Assembly: GCA_039818825.1 (NCBI GenBank)
Contig: JBCBTD010000008.1
Span: forward strand, 1-64,000
Source of the DNA: JBCBTD01 sp039818825
GTDB taxonomy: Bacteria > Pseudomonadota > Alphaproteobacteria > Geminicoccales > Geminicoccaceae
Reading direction: 5' to 3'
Length of the DNA stretch: 64,000 nt
Translations under genes and position numbers: made by a program
In this document: positions 52,343 through 64,000 of the stretch, piece after piece
Layout: each line of letters starts with the position of its first letter
Position numbering within the stretch: the first letter of the stretch is position 1
Notes under the pieces: generated by a model
Seen by the model: only the letters and a program-made list of their open reading frames with translations
Told to the model about the DNA's origin: nothing
Database searches by the model: none

Positions 52343-53122
52343 TTACACCTGAAACCCTTCGCCGAGGTAAACTCGGCGGACGTCGGCGTCGTTGACGATT
52401 TCGCTGGGTGCGCCTTCCTTCAGGACCCGGCCGTCATGCAGGATGTAGGCGCGGTCGATGATGCCGAGCGTGTCGCGAACGTTGTGGTCGGTGATCAGCA
52501 CACCGATGCCGCGGTCCTTGAGATGGGCCACGAGATTGCGAATCTCGCCGACGTTGATCGGATCGATACCGGCTAGTGGCTCGTCGAGCAGCATGAAGCT
52601 CGGGCTGGCGGCCAAAGCTCGCGCGATTTCGACGCGCCGCCGCTCGCCGCCAGAGAGTGACAAGGCCGGGGCGCGGCGCAGGTGCTCCAGCGAGAACTCC
52701 CCGAGCAGCGCCTCCAACTGGGCGTGCCGTTCGGTGGCATCGGGTTCGATTGCCTCCAACACCGCGCGGATGTTGGCTTCGACGTTGAGCCCGCGGAAGA
52801 TCGACGCTTCCTGCGGCAAGTAGCCCAAGCCGCGGCGGGCGCGGCGGTACATCGGCAGCCGGGTGACGTCCTCGCCGTCGAGTTCGACACTGCCATGGTC
52901 GGCAGGGACCAGCCCGGTGATGATGTAGAACGAGGTCGTCTTGCCGGCGCCGTTCGGACCGAGCAGGCCGACGGCTTCACCGCGGCCGACGTGTAGGCTG
53001 ACGTCGCGCAGCACCTGACGACCGCGATAGGTCTTGGTGAGGTGTCGCGCGATGAGGCCGCTGGCGGCCGGCGCCGGGGCTGGCGGCCGGAGACTGACGA
53101 CGCGTGCCGGCCGAGCCGTCAT
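52343..53122 (-). CDS. lptB: LPS export ABC ATPase LptB
   Basis: A 259-residue ATPase that powers extraction of LPS from the inner membrane through LptFG. Walker A is GPNGAGKTT, the Q-loop lies in LPQEASIFRGL, the signature is LSGGERRRVEIARAL, Walker B is FMLLDEPLAGIDP and the switch His is in VLITDHNVRDTL. LptF/G are not in this window. It overlaps lptA by 4 bp. Confidence 0.96.
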   Translation of the reverse strand: MTARPARVVSLRPPAPAPAASGLIARHLTKTYRGRQVLRDVSLHVGRGEAVGLLGPNGAGKTTSFYIITGLVPADHGSVELDGEDVTRLPMYRRARRGLGYLPQEASIFRGLNVEANIRAVLEAIEPDATERHAQLEALLGEFSLEHLRRAPALSLSGGERRRVEIARALAASPSFMLLDEPLAGIDPINVGEIRNLVAHLKDRGIGVLITDHNVRDTLGIIDRAYILHDGRVLKEGAPSEIVNDADVRRVYLGEGFQV

Positions 53123-53694
53123 CCCTCGGTCTCCTCGCCAGGGACGAAGAGGGCGCGAACCCGGCCGCCGGCCTCTGCCGGAAACACCCGCGACACGCCG
53201 GTGTCCATGTCGACGACCAAGCGATTGCCGCGGACCACGTTCTCGTCGCGGGTGAGGACCACGTCCCCGGTCAGCGTGATCGTGCGCGTCGACAGGTCGT
53301 AGACCCCCTCGTCGCCGGTGGCGATGTCACGGGGCGACGTGACGACCACGTTGCCGATGGCGACGACCTTGCGGATCCGTCCGCTGCCGGCGCCGGCCTC
53401 GGCTGGCGGCGGTGCGGCTTCGGTGCCCTCGGCCGGTGGGTCGCCATAGTAGACGTCGAGCAGGTCCGAGGTGAGCGTCATCGTCCCCTGCACGGCGTCG
53501 ACGTTGCCGCGGAAGGTGGCGATGCTCTCGTTCTGGCGGACCTCCAGCTCGTCGGCCGTCACTTCGATCGGCTGGCTGTCGTCGTGGGCCTCGAGACCGG
53601 GCAGCGGCTCTTCTTCGGTCTGCGCGGCGCTCGGCCACGGGGTCGCCACCGCGACCACGAGGAGCGCCACGGGGGCAAGCCACCGGCACCTCAT
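53119..53694 (-). CDS. lptA: Periplasmic LPS transport protein LptA
   Basis: A 191-residue OstA-like protein with a signal peptide (MRCRWLAPVALLVVAVATPW). The beta-jellyroll repeats are readable as QPIEVTADELEVRQNESIAT and FRGNVDAVQGTMTLTSDLLD, then NVVVTSPRDIATGDEGVYDL. LptA bridges the inner and outer membrane in LPS export. It is coupled to lptC and lptB by 4-bp overlaps. Confidence 0.92.
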   Translation of the reverse strand: MRCRWLAPVALLVVAVATPWPSAAQTEEEPLPGLEAHDDSQPIEVTADELEVRQNESIATFRGNVDAVQGTMTLTSDLLDVYYGDPPAEGTEAAPPPAEAGAGSGRIRKVVAIGNVVVTSPRDIATGDEGVYDLSTRTITLTGDVVLTRDENVVRGNRLVVDMDTGVSRVFPAEAGGRVRALFVPGEETEG

Positions 53695-54332
53695 GACCCG
53701 GTTTCCTCTGCATGGATCACGACGTGGACGTTCCCTCGGAAGGTGATGACGGCGCCGCCGTCGGCGGCGTCCATGCGGTCGGCGACGATGGTGCCGGTCG
53801 GTCCGTCGCCGTCGACCGGAGCGGTGGTCGCGACGGTGCCGTTGGCGACGTCGACGTGGGCGCTGGTCGTGCGCAGCTCGTAGCCGTCGCTGGTGACCAG
53901 TCGCACCTCGCCGCCGAGATCGAGCGTGTCCTGGTCGCGGTCGTAGAGCGCCTCGGCGGCGCGAAGCTCCACCTGGCGTTCGTCGGAGCCGGGGAGGTCG
54001 GCGCGCATTCGCTCCAACTCGATCCGGTTCGGCGCGCGCGGATCGACGCGACCGGCCTCGGCCTCGACGGAGAAGGCGTCGCCGTCGTCACCGCGGCCGA
54101 CGTAGCGTGGTTGGTCCAAGCGCACGCGACCGTCGGCTTCGAGGTCGAGATCACCGACCTGGGGAACGATCAAACCGGTATCCAAGCCCTGCAACCGGGG
54201 CCAGAGGACGATCACCGCGAGGATGCCGAGTGCTGCTACCGGCAGCATGATCCGCATGAACCGGACGAAGCCGCTGTACAGACCGGCAGGGCGCGCACGG
54301 CGGGCGCCGGCATTTGGCGCGCGACGGTTCAT
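53691..54332 (-). CDS. lptC: LPS export protein LptC
   Basis: A 213-residue bitopic inner-membrane protein: one N-terminal helix (MRIMLPVAALGILAVIVLW, about 26-44) and a periplasmic OstA-like jellyroll (TSDGYELRTTSAHVDVANGT, ITFRGNVHVVIHA). It passes LPS from LptFG to LptA. Conservation is low in the family, so neighbours add weight. The ATG overlaps the kdsD stop by 4 bp. Confidence 0.9.
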   Translation of the reverse strand: MNRRAPNAGARRARPAGLYSGFVRFMRIMLPVAALGILAVIVLWPRLQGLDTGLIVPQVGDLDLEADGRVRLDQPRYVGRGDDGDAFSVEAEAGRVDPRAPNRIELERMRADLPGSDERQVELRAAEALYDRDQDTLDLGGEVRLVTSDGYELRTTSAHVDVANGTVATTAPVDGDGPTGTIVADRMDAADGGAVITFRGNVHVVIHAEETGS

Positions 54333-55366
54333 GCGACGCCCGCCTTCAGGCAGTCGTGCAGGTGGACGATTCCGAGTGGCTGCCCGGACCGGTGCGGGTC
54401 GACGACGAACAGCTGGGTGACCTGACGCTCACCCCCGGTCATCTGAGCCAAGGCTTCGGCTGCCAAGGCTTCGGCGTCGATCGTCCGCGGCGCTGGTGTC
54501 ATCACGGCTTCGACCGCCAAGTCGAAAAAGCCCGGGCGCTCCATCTGCCGGCGCAGGTCGCCATCCGTGACGACACCGATCAGCGCCTCGCCGGCAACGA
54601 CGCCGACGCAGCCCAGGCGCTTGCGGGTCATCTCGACGATCGCGTCGCGCATCGGCCGGTCGAGGCCGATCAATGGCGTGTCGTCACCGCCGTGCATGAT
54701 GTCACGAACGCGGACCAGTCGCGCGCCCAGCCGCCCACCCGGATGCAGCCGCGAGAACTCCGCGCTGCCGAAGCCCCGCGCCTCGAGCACCGCCGCTGCC
54801 AACGCGTCACCCACCGCCAGCATCGCCGTGGTCGACGTGGTTGGCGCGAGGCCGATCGGGCAGGCTTCCGTCAGCGGCGGCAGGACGAGCGCGGTGTCGG
54901 CCTGCTCCGCGAGGGTGCTGGGTGCGCGGCCGACCAGCGCGATCAGCGGCACGGCGAAGCGCCGGCTGTGGGTCACGAGATCGCCGAGCTCGGGCGTCTC
55001 GCCCGAGTTGGAGAGGGCGAGGACGACGTCGTCCTCGTGGACCATACCGAGGTCGCCGTGGCTGGCCTCCGCCGGATGGACGAAGAACGCCGGCGTGCCG
55101 GTCGAGGCCAGGGTCGCCGCGATCTTGCGAGCGATGTGACCGCTCTTGCCCATGCCGCTGGTGACCACACGGCCACGGGTGCCGAGGATCAGCTCGCAAG
55201 CGTCGGCGAAGCGGGCGTCGAGCACGGCGGCACAGTCCTGGAGCGCTTGGGCTTCGAGGCTCAGTACCCGTCGGGCGGTGGCGAGATGGTCGCCGGGCGA
55301 CACGGGTGTCCGGCTGCTCGTCGACGAGGCTCGCGCGGCGCTGCTCACGCTGATCGGGTTCTCCAT
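54329..55366 (-). CDS. kdsD: Arabinose-5-phosphate isomerase (KdsD/KpsF)
   Basis: Makes D-arabinose 5-phosphate from ribulose 5-phosphate for Kdo synthesis. About 345 residues: a SIS domain (VVTSGMGKSGHIARKIAATL, FFVHPAEASHGDLGM, VLALSNSGETPEL), then two CBS domains (VRDIMHGGDDTPLIGLDRPM; AVEAVMTPAPRTIDAEALAA). I chose the ATG at 55366; a frame extension to 55417 gives 17 more residues without homology. First gene of the LPS run. Confidence 0.94.
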   Translation of the reverse strand: MENPISVSSAARASSTSSRTPVSPGDHLATARRVLSLEAQALQDCAAVLDARFADACELILGTRGRVVTSGMGKSGHIARKIAATLASTGTPAFFVHPAEASHGDLGMVHEDDVVLALSNSGETPELGDLVTHSRRFAVPLIALVGRAPSTLAEQADTALVLPPLTEACPIGLAPTTSTTAMLAVGDALAAAVLEARGFGSAEFSRLHPGGRLGARLVRVRDIMHGGDDTPLIGLDRPMRDAIVEMTRKRLGCVGVVAGEALIGVVTDGDLRRQMERPGFFDLAVEAVMTPAPRTIDAEALAAEALAQMTGGERQVTQLFVVDPHRSGQPLGIVHLHDCLKAGVA

Positions 55367-55471
55367 GCGACCGGGAACGCGGCGCCGGGCAGGCGCAACA
55401 AGCAAGGTCGATGCCAAGGCCTGCGGACTATGGCCAGCAGAGGCGTTTCGGTCAACGCAAGCCGGTCATGC

Positions 55472-56098
55472 TCAATGGGCGAAGATGTCGACGTCCGGCC
55501 AGCCCGCCAGGTCCAAAGCCGCTCGTGTCGGGAGGAAGTCGAAGCAGCGGGCGGCGAGGTCCGCCCGGCCCTCGCGCTTCAACATGACGTCGAGGCGCGC
55601 CCGCAGCGCGTGGAGGTGGAGCACGTCGCTCGCCGCGTAGGCCTGCTGCGCTTCGGTGAGGGTGTCGGCACCCCAATCCGAACTCTGCTGGGCCTTTTGG
55701 ATGTCGACCCCCAACAACTCCCGGCACAGGTCACGCAGACCATGGCGATCGGTGTAGGTCCGGGTCAGCTTGGAGGCGATCTTGGTGCAGTAGATCGGTG
55801 CCGTGTCGACGCCCAGCCCGGCGCGCAGCAGTGCCACGTCGAACCGCGCGTAGTGAAAGAGCTTGAGCACCTCGGGATCGGTCAGGAGCGCGGCGAGCCG
55901 CGGTGCCCGGTCCTGGCCGTTGGCGATCTGCACGAGGTGACAGAAACCGTCGCCCGCAGAGAGCTGTACCAGGCACAACCGGTCGCGGCCCGCGACCAGA
56001 CCCATCGCTTCGGTGTCGACGGCGACGGCCGGCCCGAGCTCCAGGCCGGCTGGCAGGTCGCCACGATGCAGCGCGAATGGTAGGTCGGCGTCGGCCAA
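55472..56098 (-). CDS. rnd: Ribonuclease D-like 3'-5' exonuclease (DEDDy)
   Basis: About 208 residues, the short alphaproteobacterial form without HRDC domains. Exonuclease motifs: AVAVDTEAMGL (Exo I Asp and Glu), LFHYARFDVALLR (Exo II Asp) and QQAYAASDVLHLHAL (Exo III Tyr and Asp). There is no ATG before the conserved ALHRGDLPAGLELGP; I suggest the TTG at 56098, since the next start candidate upstream (GTG at 56179) lies inside the tRNA gene. It processes tRNA and other RNA 3' ends, fitting its place next to a tRNA gene. About 105 bp separate it from kdsD. Confidence 0.85.
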   Translation of the reverse strand: MADADLPFALHRGDLPAGLELGPAVAVDTEAMGLVAGRDRLCLVQLSAGDGFCHLVQIANGQDRAPRLAALLTDPEVLKLFHYARFDVALLRAGLGVDTAPIYCTKIASKLTRTYTDRHGLRDLCRELLGVDIQKAQQSSDWGADTLTEAQQAYAASDVLHLHALRARLDVMLKREGRADLAARCFDFLPTRAALDLAGWPDVDIFAH

Positions 56099-56129
56099 AC
56101 GGTCTTCATCCGTGAACGGGACGTCGGAT

Positions 56130-56216
56130 TGGTGCCCAGGAGAGGACTCGAACCTCCACTCCCTTGCGAGAACAGGCACCTGAAGCCTGCGCGTCTACCA
56201 ATTCCGCCACCTGGGC
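56130..56216 (-). tRNA. tRNA-Leu (anticodon CAG)
   Basis: An 87-nt class II tRNA. The 5' acceptor strand GCCCAGG pairs with CCTGGGC at the 3' end, followed by A and an encoded CCA. The D-arm has TGGCGGAATTGGTAGACGCG, the anticodon stem CAGGC/GCCTG encloses the loop TTCAGGT with anticodon CAG, the long variable arm is TGTTCTCGCAAGGGAGT, and the T-arm has GGTTCGAGTCC. The long variable arm and anticodon identify leucine, decoding CUG. Confidence 0.96.
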
Positions 56217-56316
56217 GATGCGGACGATGGCGTGTAGGCGCGACACCGGATGGCGTCAAGACCGACGCCAGGGTCCGAGCGGCGGGACCGGGTTCAGGCC
56301 CGAGCGGGAGAAGGAC

Positions 56317-57255
56317 ATGCGCAACGAGGTCGTCACGGTGTTCGGCGGATCGGGTTTTCTCGGCCGGTACGTGGTGCGACGGCTGGCAGCGGAAGGTGCC
56401 CAGGTGCGTGTGGTCTGCCGTTATCCGCAACAGGCCTTGCACCTGCGAACGATGGGCGAGATCGGCCAGGTCGTCGTGATGCGCGGCAACGTCGCCGCGG
56501 AGACCGACCTCGCCAGCTACGTCGATGGCGCTACGGCGGTCATCAACCTCGTGGGGATTCTCTTCCAATGGGGCCGCCAGCGCTTCGATGCCGTTCAGGC
56601 GACGGCGCCGGGTCGGATGGCGGCTGCGGCCAGGGAGGCAGGTGCGACCCGCTTCGTCCACCTCTCGGCGATCGGCGCCGATACGTCGAGCGATGCCGCC
56701 TATGCCCGGACCAAGGCGGCCGGCGAAACCGCGGTCCTCGAGGAGTTCGCCGGTGCGACGATCCTACGTCCGAGCGTCGTGTTCGGCGCCGAGGACGACT
56801 TCTTCAATCGCTTCGCGCAGATGGCAGGCATCAGCCCGTTCCTGCCGCTGATCGGCGGCGGCCAGACCCGGTTCCAGCCGGTCTACGTCGACGACGTGGC
56901 CCAAGCAGTGATGAAAGCGCTGACCGATCCCGACACCCGCGGCCAGACCTACGAACTCGGCGGCCCGGACGTCTACACGTTCAAGGAGCTTCTCGAGTAT
57001 CTGGTCGAGGTGCTCGGTCGTAAGCGGCTGCTGTTGGACGTGCCGACCGGCCTCGCGAACGTCAAGGCGCGGTTCTTCGAGTACCTGCCGAAACCGCCGC
57101 TCACCCGCGATCAGATCGCTCTACTAGCGACCGACAACGTCGTTTCGGCCGGCGCCAAGACGTTCGCCGACCTCGGCATCCAGCCGACCCCGATGCAAGT
57201 GGTCGTGCCGACCTACGTCCAGCGCTACGCTCGGCACCAGACACAGCGCGCCTGA
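56317..57255 (+). CDS. Complex I NDUFA9-like NAD(P)-binding (atypical SDR) protein
   Basis: A 312-residue atypical short-chain dehydrogenase. VTVFGGSGFLGRYVVRRLAA is the dinucleotide-binding motif; GATAVINLVGILFQWGRQRF and FVHLSAIGADTSSDAAYART (with YxxxK) follow; RPSVVFGAEDDFFNRFAQMA and FQPVYVDDVAQAVMKALTDP match the NDUFA9/Tyr-inactive group. In mitochondria NDUFA9 is a complex I accessory subunit; the bacterial protein's role is not fixed. The ATG at 56317 comes after a GGGAGAAGGA ribosome-binding site. Confidence 0.85.
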   Translation: MRNEVVTVFGGSGFLGRYVVRRLAAEGAQVRVVCRYPQQALHLRTMGEIGQVVVMRGNVAAETDLASYVDGATAVINLVGILFQWGRQRFDAVQATAPGRMAAAAREAGATRFVHLSAIGADTSSDAAYARTKAAGETAVLEEFAGATILRPSVVFGAEDDFFNRFAQMAGISPFLPLIGGGQTRFQPVYVDDVAQAVMKALTDPDTRGQTYELGGPDVYTFKELLEYLVEVLGRKRLLLDVPTGLANVKARFFEYLPKPPLTRDQIALLATDNVVSAGAKTFADLGIQPTPMQVVVPTYVQRYARHQTQRA

Positions 57256-57284
57256 GCCGGCGTCATCCGCCTTGGCCGGCGTCT

Positions 57285-58091
57285 TCAACCGCCGTAGGCA
57301 AGCGCCAGCAAGATCAAGCCGAGTACGACGCGGTAGACCACGAACGGCGTGTAGCTGGCGTTGCGCAGCCAGCGCATCATCAAGACGATGGCGACGAACG
57401 CCGAGACGAAGGCCAAGAGCGCGCCGATGGCGGCATCCTGGGTGACGGCGAGTTCGCCGAGCTCGTAGAGGTCCTTGGCGAGCAGCCCGCCCGCGGCCAG
57501 GATCGTCGGGATCGACAGCAGCATCGAAAAGCGGGCCGCCTCGGTGCGTTCGTAGCCGAGCCAGCGGGCGGCGGTGATGGTGATGCCGGCACGGCTGGTG
57601 CCTGGGATCAGCGCCAGGATCTGGGCCAGGCCGATGATCAGCGCTCCCCCGACGCCCAGGCTCTCCAACCGTCGGTCGTTGCGGCAACGCTGGTCGGCCA
57701 CGTAGAGCAGCACGCCGAAGCCGAGCATGGTCCAGGCGATGACGTCGAGCCGTCGGAGACCGTCCGTGCCGATGACGCTCAGCGCGACGCCCGCGGCGAT
57801 CACCGGCAGCGTGGCGATGGCGATGAGGACGACGAGGCGCCGGGCCGGCTGGCCCATCGGTCCCTGATCCCATCCGGTGAAGGCGCCGCCGAGCATCTGG
57901 CCGATGTCGCGCCACAGATAGAGTACGACGGCGCCGAGCGAGCCGACATGCACGGCGACGTCGATTCGCAAACCCTGGTCCGGCCAGTCGGTGAGCAGCG
58001 GCACGAGGACGAGATGTCCCGACGAGCTGATCGGCAAGAACTCGGTGATGCCCTGGACCACGGCCAGAACGACGAGCTGCAAGAGGTCCAT
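57285..58091 (-). CDS. uppP: Undecaprenyl-diphosphatase (BacA/UppP)
   Basis: A 268-residue integral membrane phosphatase that recycles undecaprenyl pyrophosphate for cell-wall synthesis and can give bacitracin resistance. Signatures: GITEFLPISSSGHLVLVP (with the catalytic Glu and the SSSGH motif) and ILALIPGTSRAGITI with the essential Ser-Arg. About eight hydrophobic helices. It converges with the NDUFA9-like gene and is divergent from gltD. Confidence 0.95.
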   Translation of the reverse strand: MDLLQLVVLAVVQGITEFLPISSSGHLVLVPLLTDWPDQGLRIDVAVHVGSLGAVVLYLWRDIGQMLGGAFTGWDQGPMGQPARRLVVLIAIATLPVIAAGVALSVIGTDGLRRLDVIAWTMLGFGVLLYVADQRCRNDRRLESLGVGGALIIGLAQILALIPGTSRAGITITAARWLGYERTEAARFSMLLSIPTILAAGGLLAKDLYELGELAVTQDAAIGALLAFVSAFVAIVLMMRWLRNASYTPFVVYRVVLGLILLALAYGG

Positions 58092-58190
58092 GGAAACTCC
58101 TAGATGGTCCCGCTAGTGCGACCATATGGCGGCGCCAGCGGTTCGGCGGCGACGCAGCGACGATGTGGCCAGCACGCGGCGCAAAAACTA

Positions 58191-58205
58191 GTCCCGAATC
58201 GGGAC
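58191..58205. promoter_or_regulatory. Perfect 15-bp palindrome in the uppP-gltD divergent gap
   Basis: GTCCCGA-A-TCGGGAC (58191-58205) has perfect 7-bp arms around one base. It lies about 100 bp from the uppP start and about 150 bp from gltD, in the 264-bp region that should hold both promoters. It could be an operator; the binding protein is unknown. Confidence 0.4.
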
Positions 58206-58223
58206 AAGCAGTCAAAAAGCGGC

Positions 58224-58252
58224 TGGACGCTCGACGCCGGCGCCGCTATATA
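58224..58252 (+). promoter_or_regulatory. Possible sigma-70 promoter of gltD-gltB
   Basis: TGGACG (58224-58229) and TATATA (58247-58252) are separated by 17 bp, the ideal distance, and lie just downstream of the 58191 palindrome. TATATA is the only such AT step in this GC-rich gap. It would give a leader of about 97 nt before the gltD ATG. Confidence 0.35.
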
Positions 58253-58355
58253 GCCGGCTCTCCAGGAAATCGTAGTCAGACATCGGACGAGGACGCCGGG
58301 CTCGGCGCGCAGCAGGCGATGCGCGCAGCGCAAGCTCCAGACCAAGGGAACAGGC

Positions 58356-59807
58356 ATGGCCGGCAAAATGATGCAGTTCGTGTCCCTGCAACAGGCCATG
58401 CCAGAGAAGCGTGAGGCCGAGCAGCGTCGCCACGACTTCGACGAGATTTACGGCCGCTACGAGCCCAATGGCGCCGCCGCCCAGGCCAGCCGATGCGAGC
58501 AGTGCGGCGTGCCCTTCTGCCAGGTGCACTGTCCGCTGCACAACAACATCCCGGACTGGCTCCGCCTGACGGCCGAAGGCCGCCTGGAGGAAGCCTACGA
58601 GCTCAGTTCCGCGACCAACAACTTCCCCGAAATCTGCGGCCGCATCTGCCCTCAAGACCGTTTGTGCGAGGGTAACTGCGTGATCGAGCAGAGTGGCCAC
58701 GGCACGGTGACCATCGGTGCCGTCGAGAAACACATCACCGACACGGCATTCGACATGGGGTGGGTGCAGCCGACCCGGCCGGCCGCGGAGCGGTCCGAGA
58801 GTGTCGGGATCATCGGTGCCGGGCCAGCCGGCCTCGCCTGTGCCGACGAGCTGCGCAAACTCGGCTATCAGGTCACCGTCTACGACCGCTACGACCGCGT
58901 CGGTGGGCTGATGATCTACGGCATTCCGGGCTTCAAGCTGGAGAAGCCGATCGTTCTCAGGCGCCATGCGCTGTTGGAGGAAAGCGGCGTGCGCTTCGTG
59001 CTCGACGCCGAGATCGGCCGCGATCTGTCGTTCGACGCGCTGCGCGAACGGCATGACGCGGTGTTCGTTGCGACCGGTGTCTACCAGGCGCGCGTGATCC
59101 AGGCGCCAGGCGTCGGCCTGCCGGGTGTGGTGAAGGCTCTCGACTACCTTACCGTGTCCAACCGTAAGGGACTGGGCGACGCGGTCCCGGACTTCGACGA
59201 CGGCGTTCTCGATGCCGCCGGCAAGCGGGTCGTCGTCGTCGGTGGCGGCGATACGGCGATGGACTGTGTCCGCACGGCAGTCCGCCAAGGTGCTCTGTCG
59301 GTCCGCTGCCTCTATCGTCGCGACGAGGCCAACATGCCCGGTTCGGCTCGCGAGGTCGCCAACGCCAAGGAGGAAGGCGTCGAGTTCGTGTGGTTGTCGG
59401 CGCCCGAGGCGTTCGCCGGCGACACGGCGGTGACCGGCGTTCGGGCGACCCGGATGCGGCTCGGTGCGCCGGACGCCACCGGTCGGCAGACGCCACAGCC
59501 GATCCCTGGCTCCAGCTTCCACCTCGACGCAGACCTCGTGCTCGAAGCTCTCGGTTTCGATCCCGAGGATCTCCCGACGCTGTTCGGCGAGCCGGCTCTG
59601 CCGGTGACTCGCTGGGGCACCTTGAAGGTCGATTGGCGGACCATGATGACGGAGCTGCCGGGCGTCTTCGCCGGTGGCGACATCGTCCGCGGGGCGTCCC
59701 TGGTCGTGTGGGGCGTCCGCGATGGCCGCGACGCCGCGGCCGGCATCCACCGCTACGTCCAAGCGAAGGCGAGCGCGCCCGAGCAGTCGCTCGAGCTCGC
59801 GTCCTGA
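58356..59807 (+). CDS. gltD: Glutamate synthase small (beta) subunit
   Basis: A 483-residue NADPH-oxidising flavoprotein that passes electrons to GltB. The N-terminus holds the Cys clusters for two Fe-S centres (CEQCGVPFCQVHCP at about 46-59 and CGRICPQDRLCEGNC). FAD binding is GIIGAGPAGLACADELRKLG, NADPH binding is VVVVGGGDTAMDCVRTAVRQ, and GVFAGGDIVRGASLVVWGVR is the C-terminal FAD contact. It precedes gltB by 26 bp; in many genomes gltB comes first. Confidence 0.96.
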   Translation: MAGKMMQFVSLQQAMPEKREAEQRRHDFDEIYGRYEPNGAAAQASRCEQCGVPFCQVHCPLHNNIPDWLRLTAEGRLEEAYELSSATNNFPEICGRICPQDRLCEGNCVIEQSGHGTVTIGAVEKHITDTAFDMGWVQPTRPAAERSESVGIIGAGPAGLACADELRKLGYQVTVYDRYDRVGGLMIYGIPGFKLEKPIVLRRHALLEESGVRFVLDAEIGRDLSFDALRERHDAVFVATGVYQARVIQAPGVGLPGVVKALDYLTVSNRKGLGDAVPDFDDGVLDAAGKRVVVVGGGDTAMDCVRTAVRQGALSVRCLYRRDEANMPGSAREVANAKEEGVEFVWLSAPEAFAGDTAVTGVRATRMRLGAPDATGRQTPQPIPGSSFHLDADLVLEALGFDPEDLPTLFGEPALPVTRWGTLKVDWRTMMTELPGVFAGGDIVRGASLVVWGVRDGRDAAAGIHRYVQAKASAPEQSLELAS

Positions 59808-59833
59808 TCCTGCGCCCATCGGAGCCACACAGT

Positions 59834-64000
<4,167 letters not shown>

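Overview
The window is high-G+C DNA from an alphaproteobacterium, most likely of the Rhodospirillales/Geminicoccales type. This rests on gene content and order: mdh-sucC-sucD-sucA-sucB-lpd in one run, rpiB-glyA-nrdR, kdsD-lptC-lptA-lptB-rpoN, chorismate mutase-hisC-tyrC, ftsE-ftsX-plsC next to an MJ0042 zinc-ribbon gene, a RegB/RegA redox two-component pair, UbiK, a phasin and a two-domain dCTP deaminase. The assignment is inferred from reading proteins by eye; no database search was run. Nearly the whole window is tightly packed chromosomal housekeeping DNA, with one clear foreign or decaying patch (about 29.2-29.9 kb).

Layout. 0-9.3 kb: the 3' end of a ROCO-family (COR domain) protein with a four-helix membrane tail, a secreted DUF1353 protein, a P-type cation ATPase, a cupin, a UlaG-like metallo-hydrolase and a SulP-STAS-cNMP transporter. 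8.8-11.3 kb: nrdR, a small DUF2798 membrane protein, glyA and rpiB. 11.4-18.2 kb: a Cache/HAMP chemoreceptor with a CZB domain, dCTP deaminase, a TsuA/YeeE-type sulfur transporter beside a periplasmic two-domain sulfurtransferase, a YbaK-type deacylase and gloB. 18.2-23.6 kb (plus strand): a methyltransferase, the chorismate mutase/hisC/tyrC aromatic cluster, chaC and a radical SAM/SPASM protein. 23.6-28.6 kb: plsC, ftsX and ftsE on minus; zinc-ribbon protein, tadA and an M20 peptidase on plus.

28.7-33.3 kb is the accessory stretch: a VOC protein, an AT-rich island, a frameshifted gene remnant, a 70-residue protein with its own terminator, a second M20 peptidase, a small exported protein, an ABM-fold protein and an ArsR-SRPBCC fusion regulator behind a palindromic operator. 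33.4-42.2 kb is the TCA-cycle operon on minus. 42.4-47.7 kb: an RHH-PAS fusion protein, RegA/RegB, pgeF, midA and lgt. 47.8-50.7 kb (plus): ubiK, ybjN-like, proC, a TetR/COQ9-like gene and a phasin. 50.9-56.2 kb (minus): rpoN and the LPS transport/Kdo genes, rnd and tRNA-Leu(CAG). 56.3-64 kb: an NDUFA9-like gene, uppP, gltD and gltB, the last running off the right edge.

How the genes fit together. The mdh-suc-lpd run encodes malate dehydrogenase, succinyl-CoA synthetase and the complete 2-oxoglutarate dehydrogenase complex. kdsD and lptCAB join Kdo synthesis with LPS export, and share a run of overlapping genes with sigma-54. gltD/gltB make NADPH-dependent glutamate synthase, which together with rpoN suggests standard nitrogen assimilation. 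Short overlaps (GTGA, ATGA, TGATG) are common, so translational coupling is likely widespread.

No complete new system is visible. The most interesting items are the membrane-tailed ROCO fragment at the left edge, an FtsE with substituted Q- and H-loop residues, the AT island with its frameshifted remnant, two regulator fusions (RHH_4-PAS; ArsR-SRPBCC with a palindromic site), and an 8-codon leader ORF coupled to an M20 peptidase.
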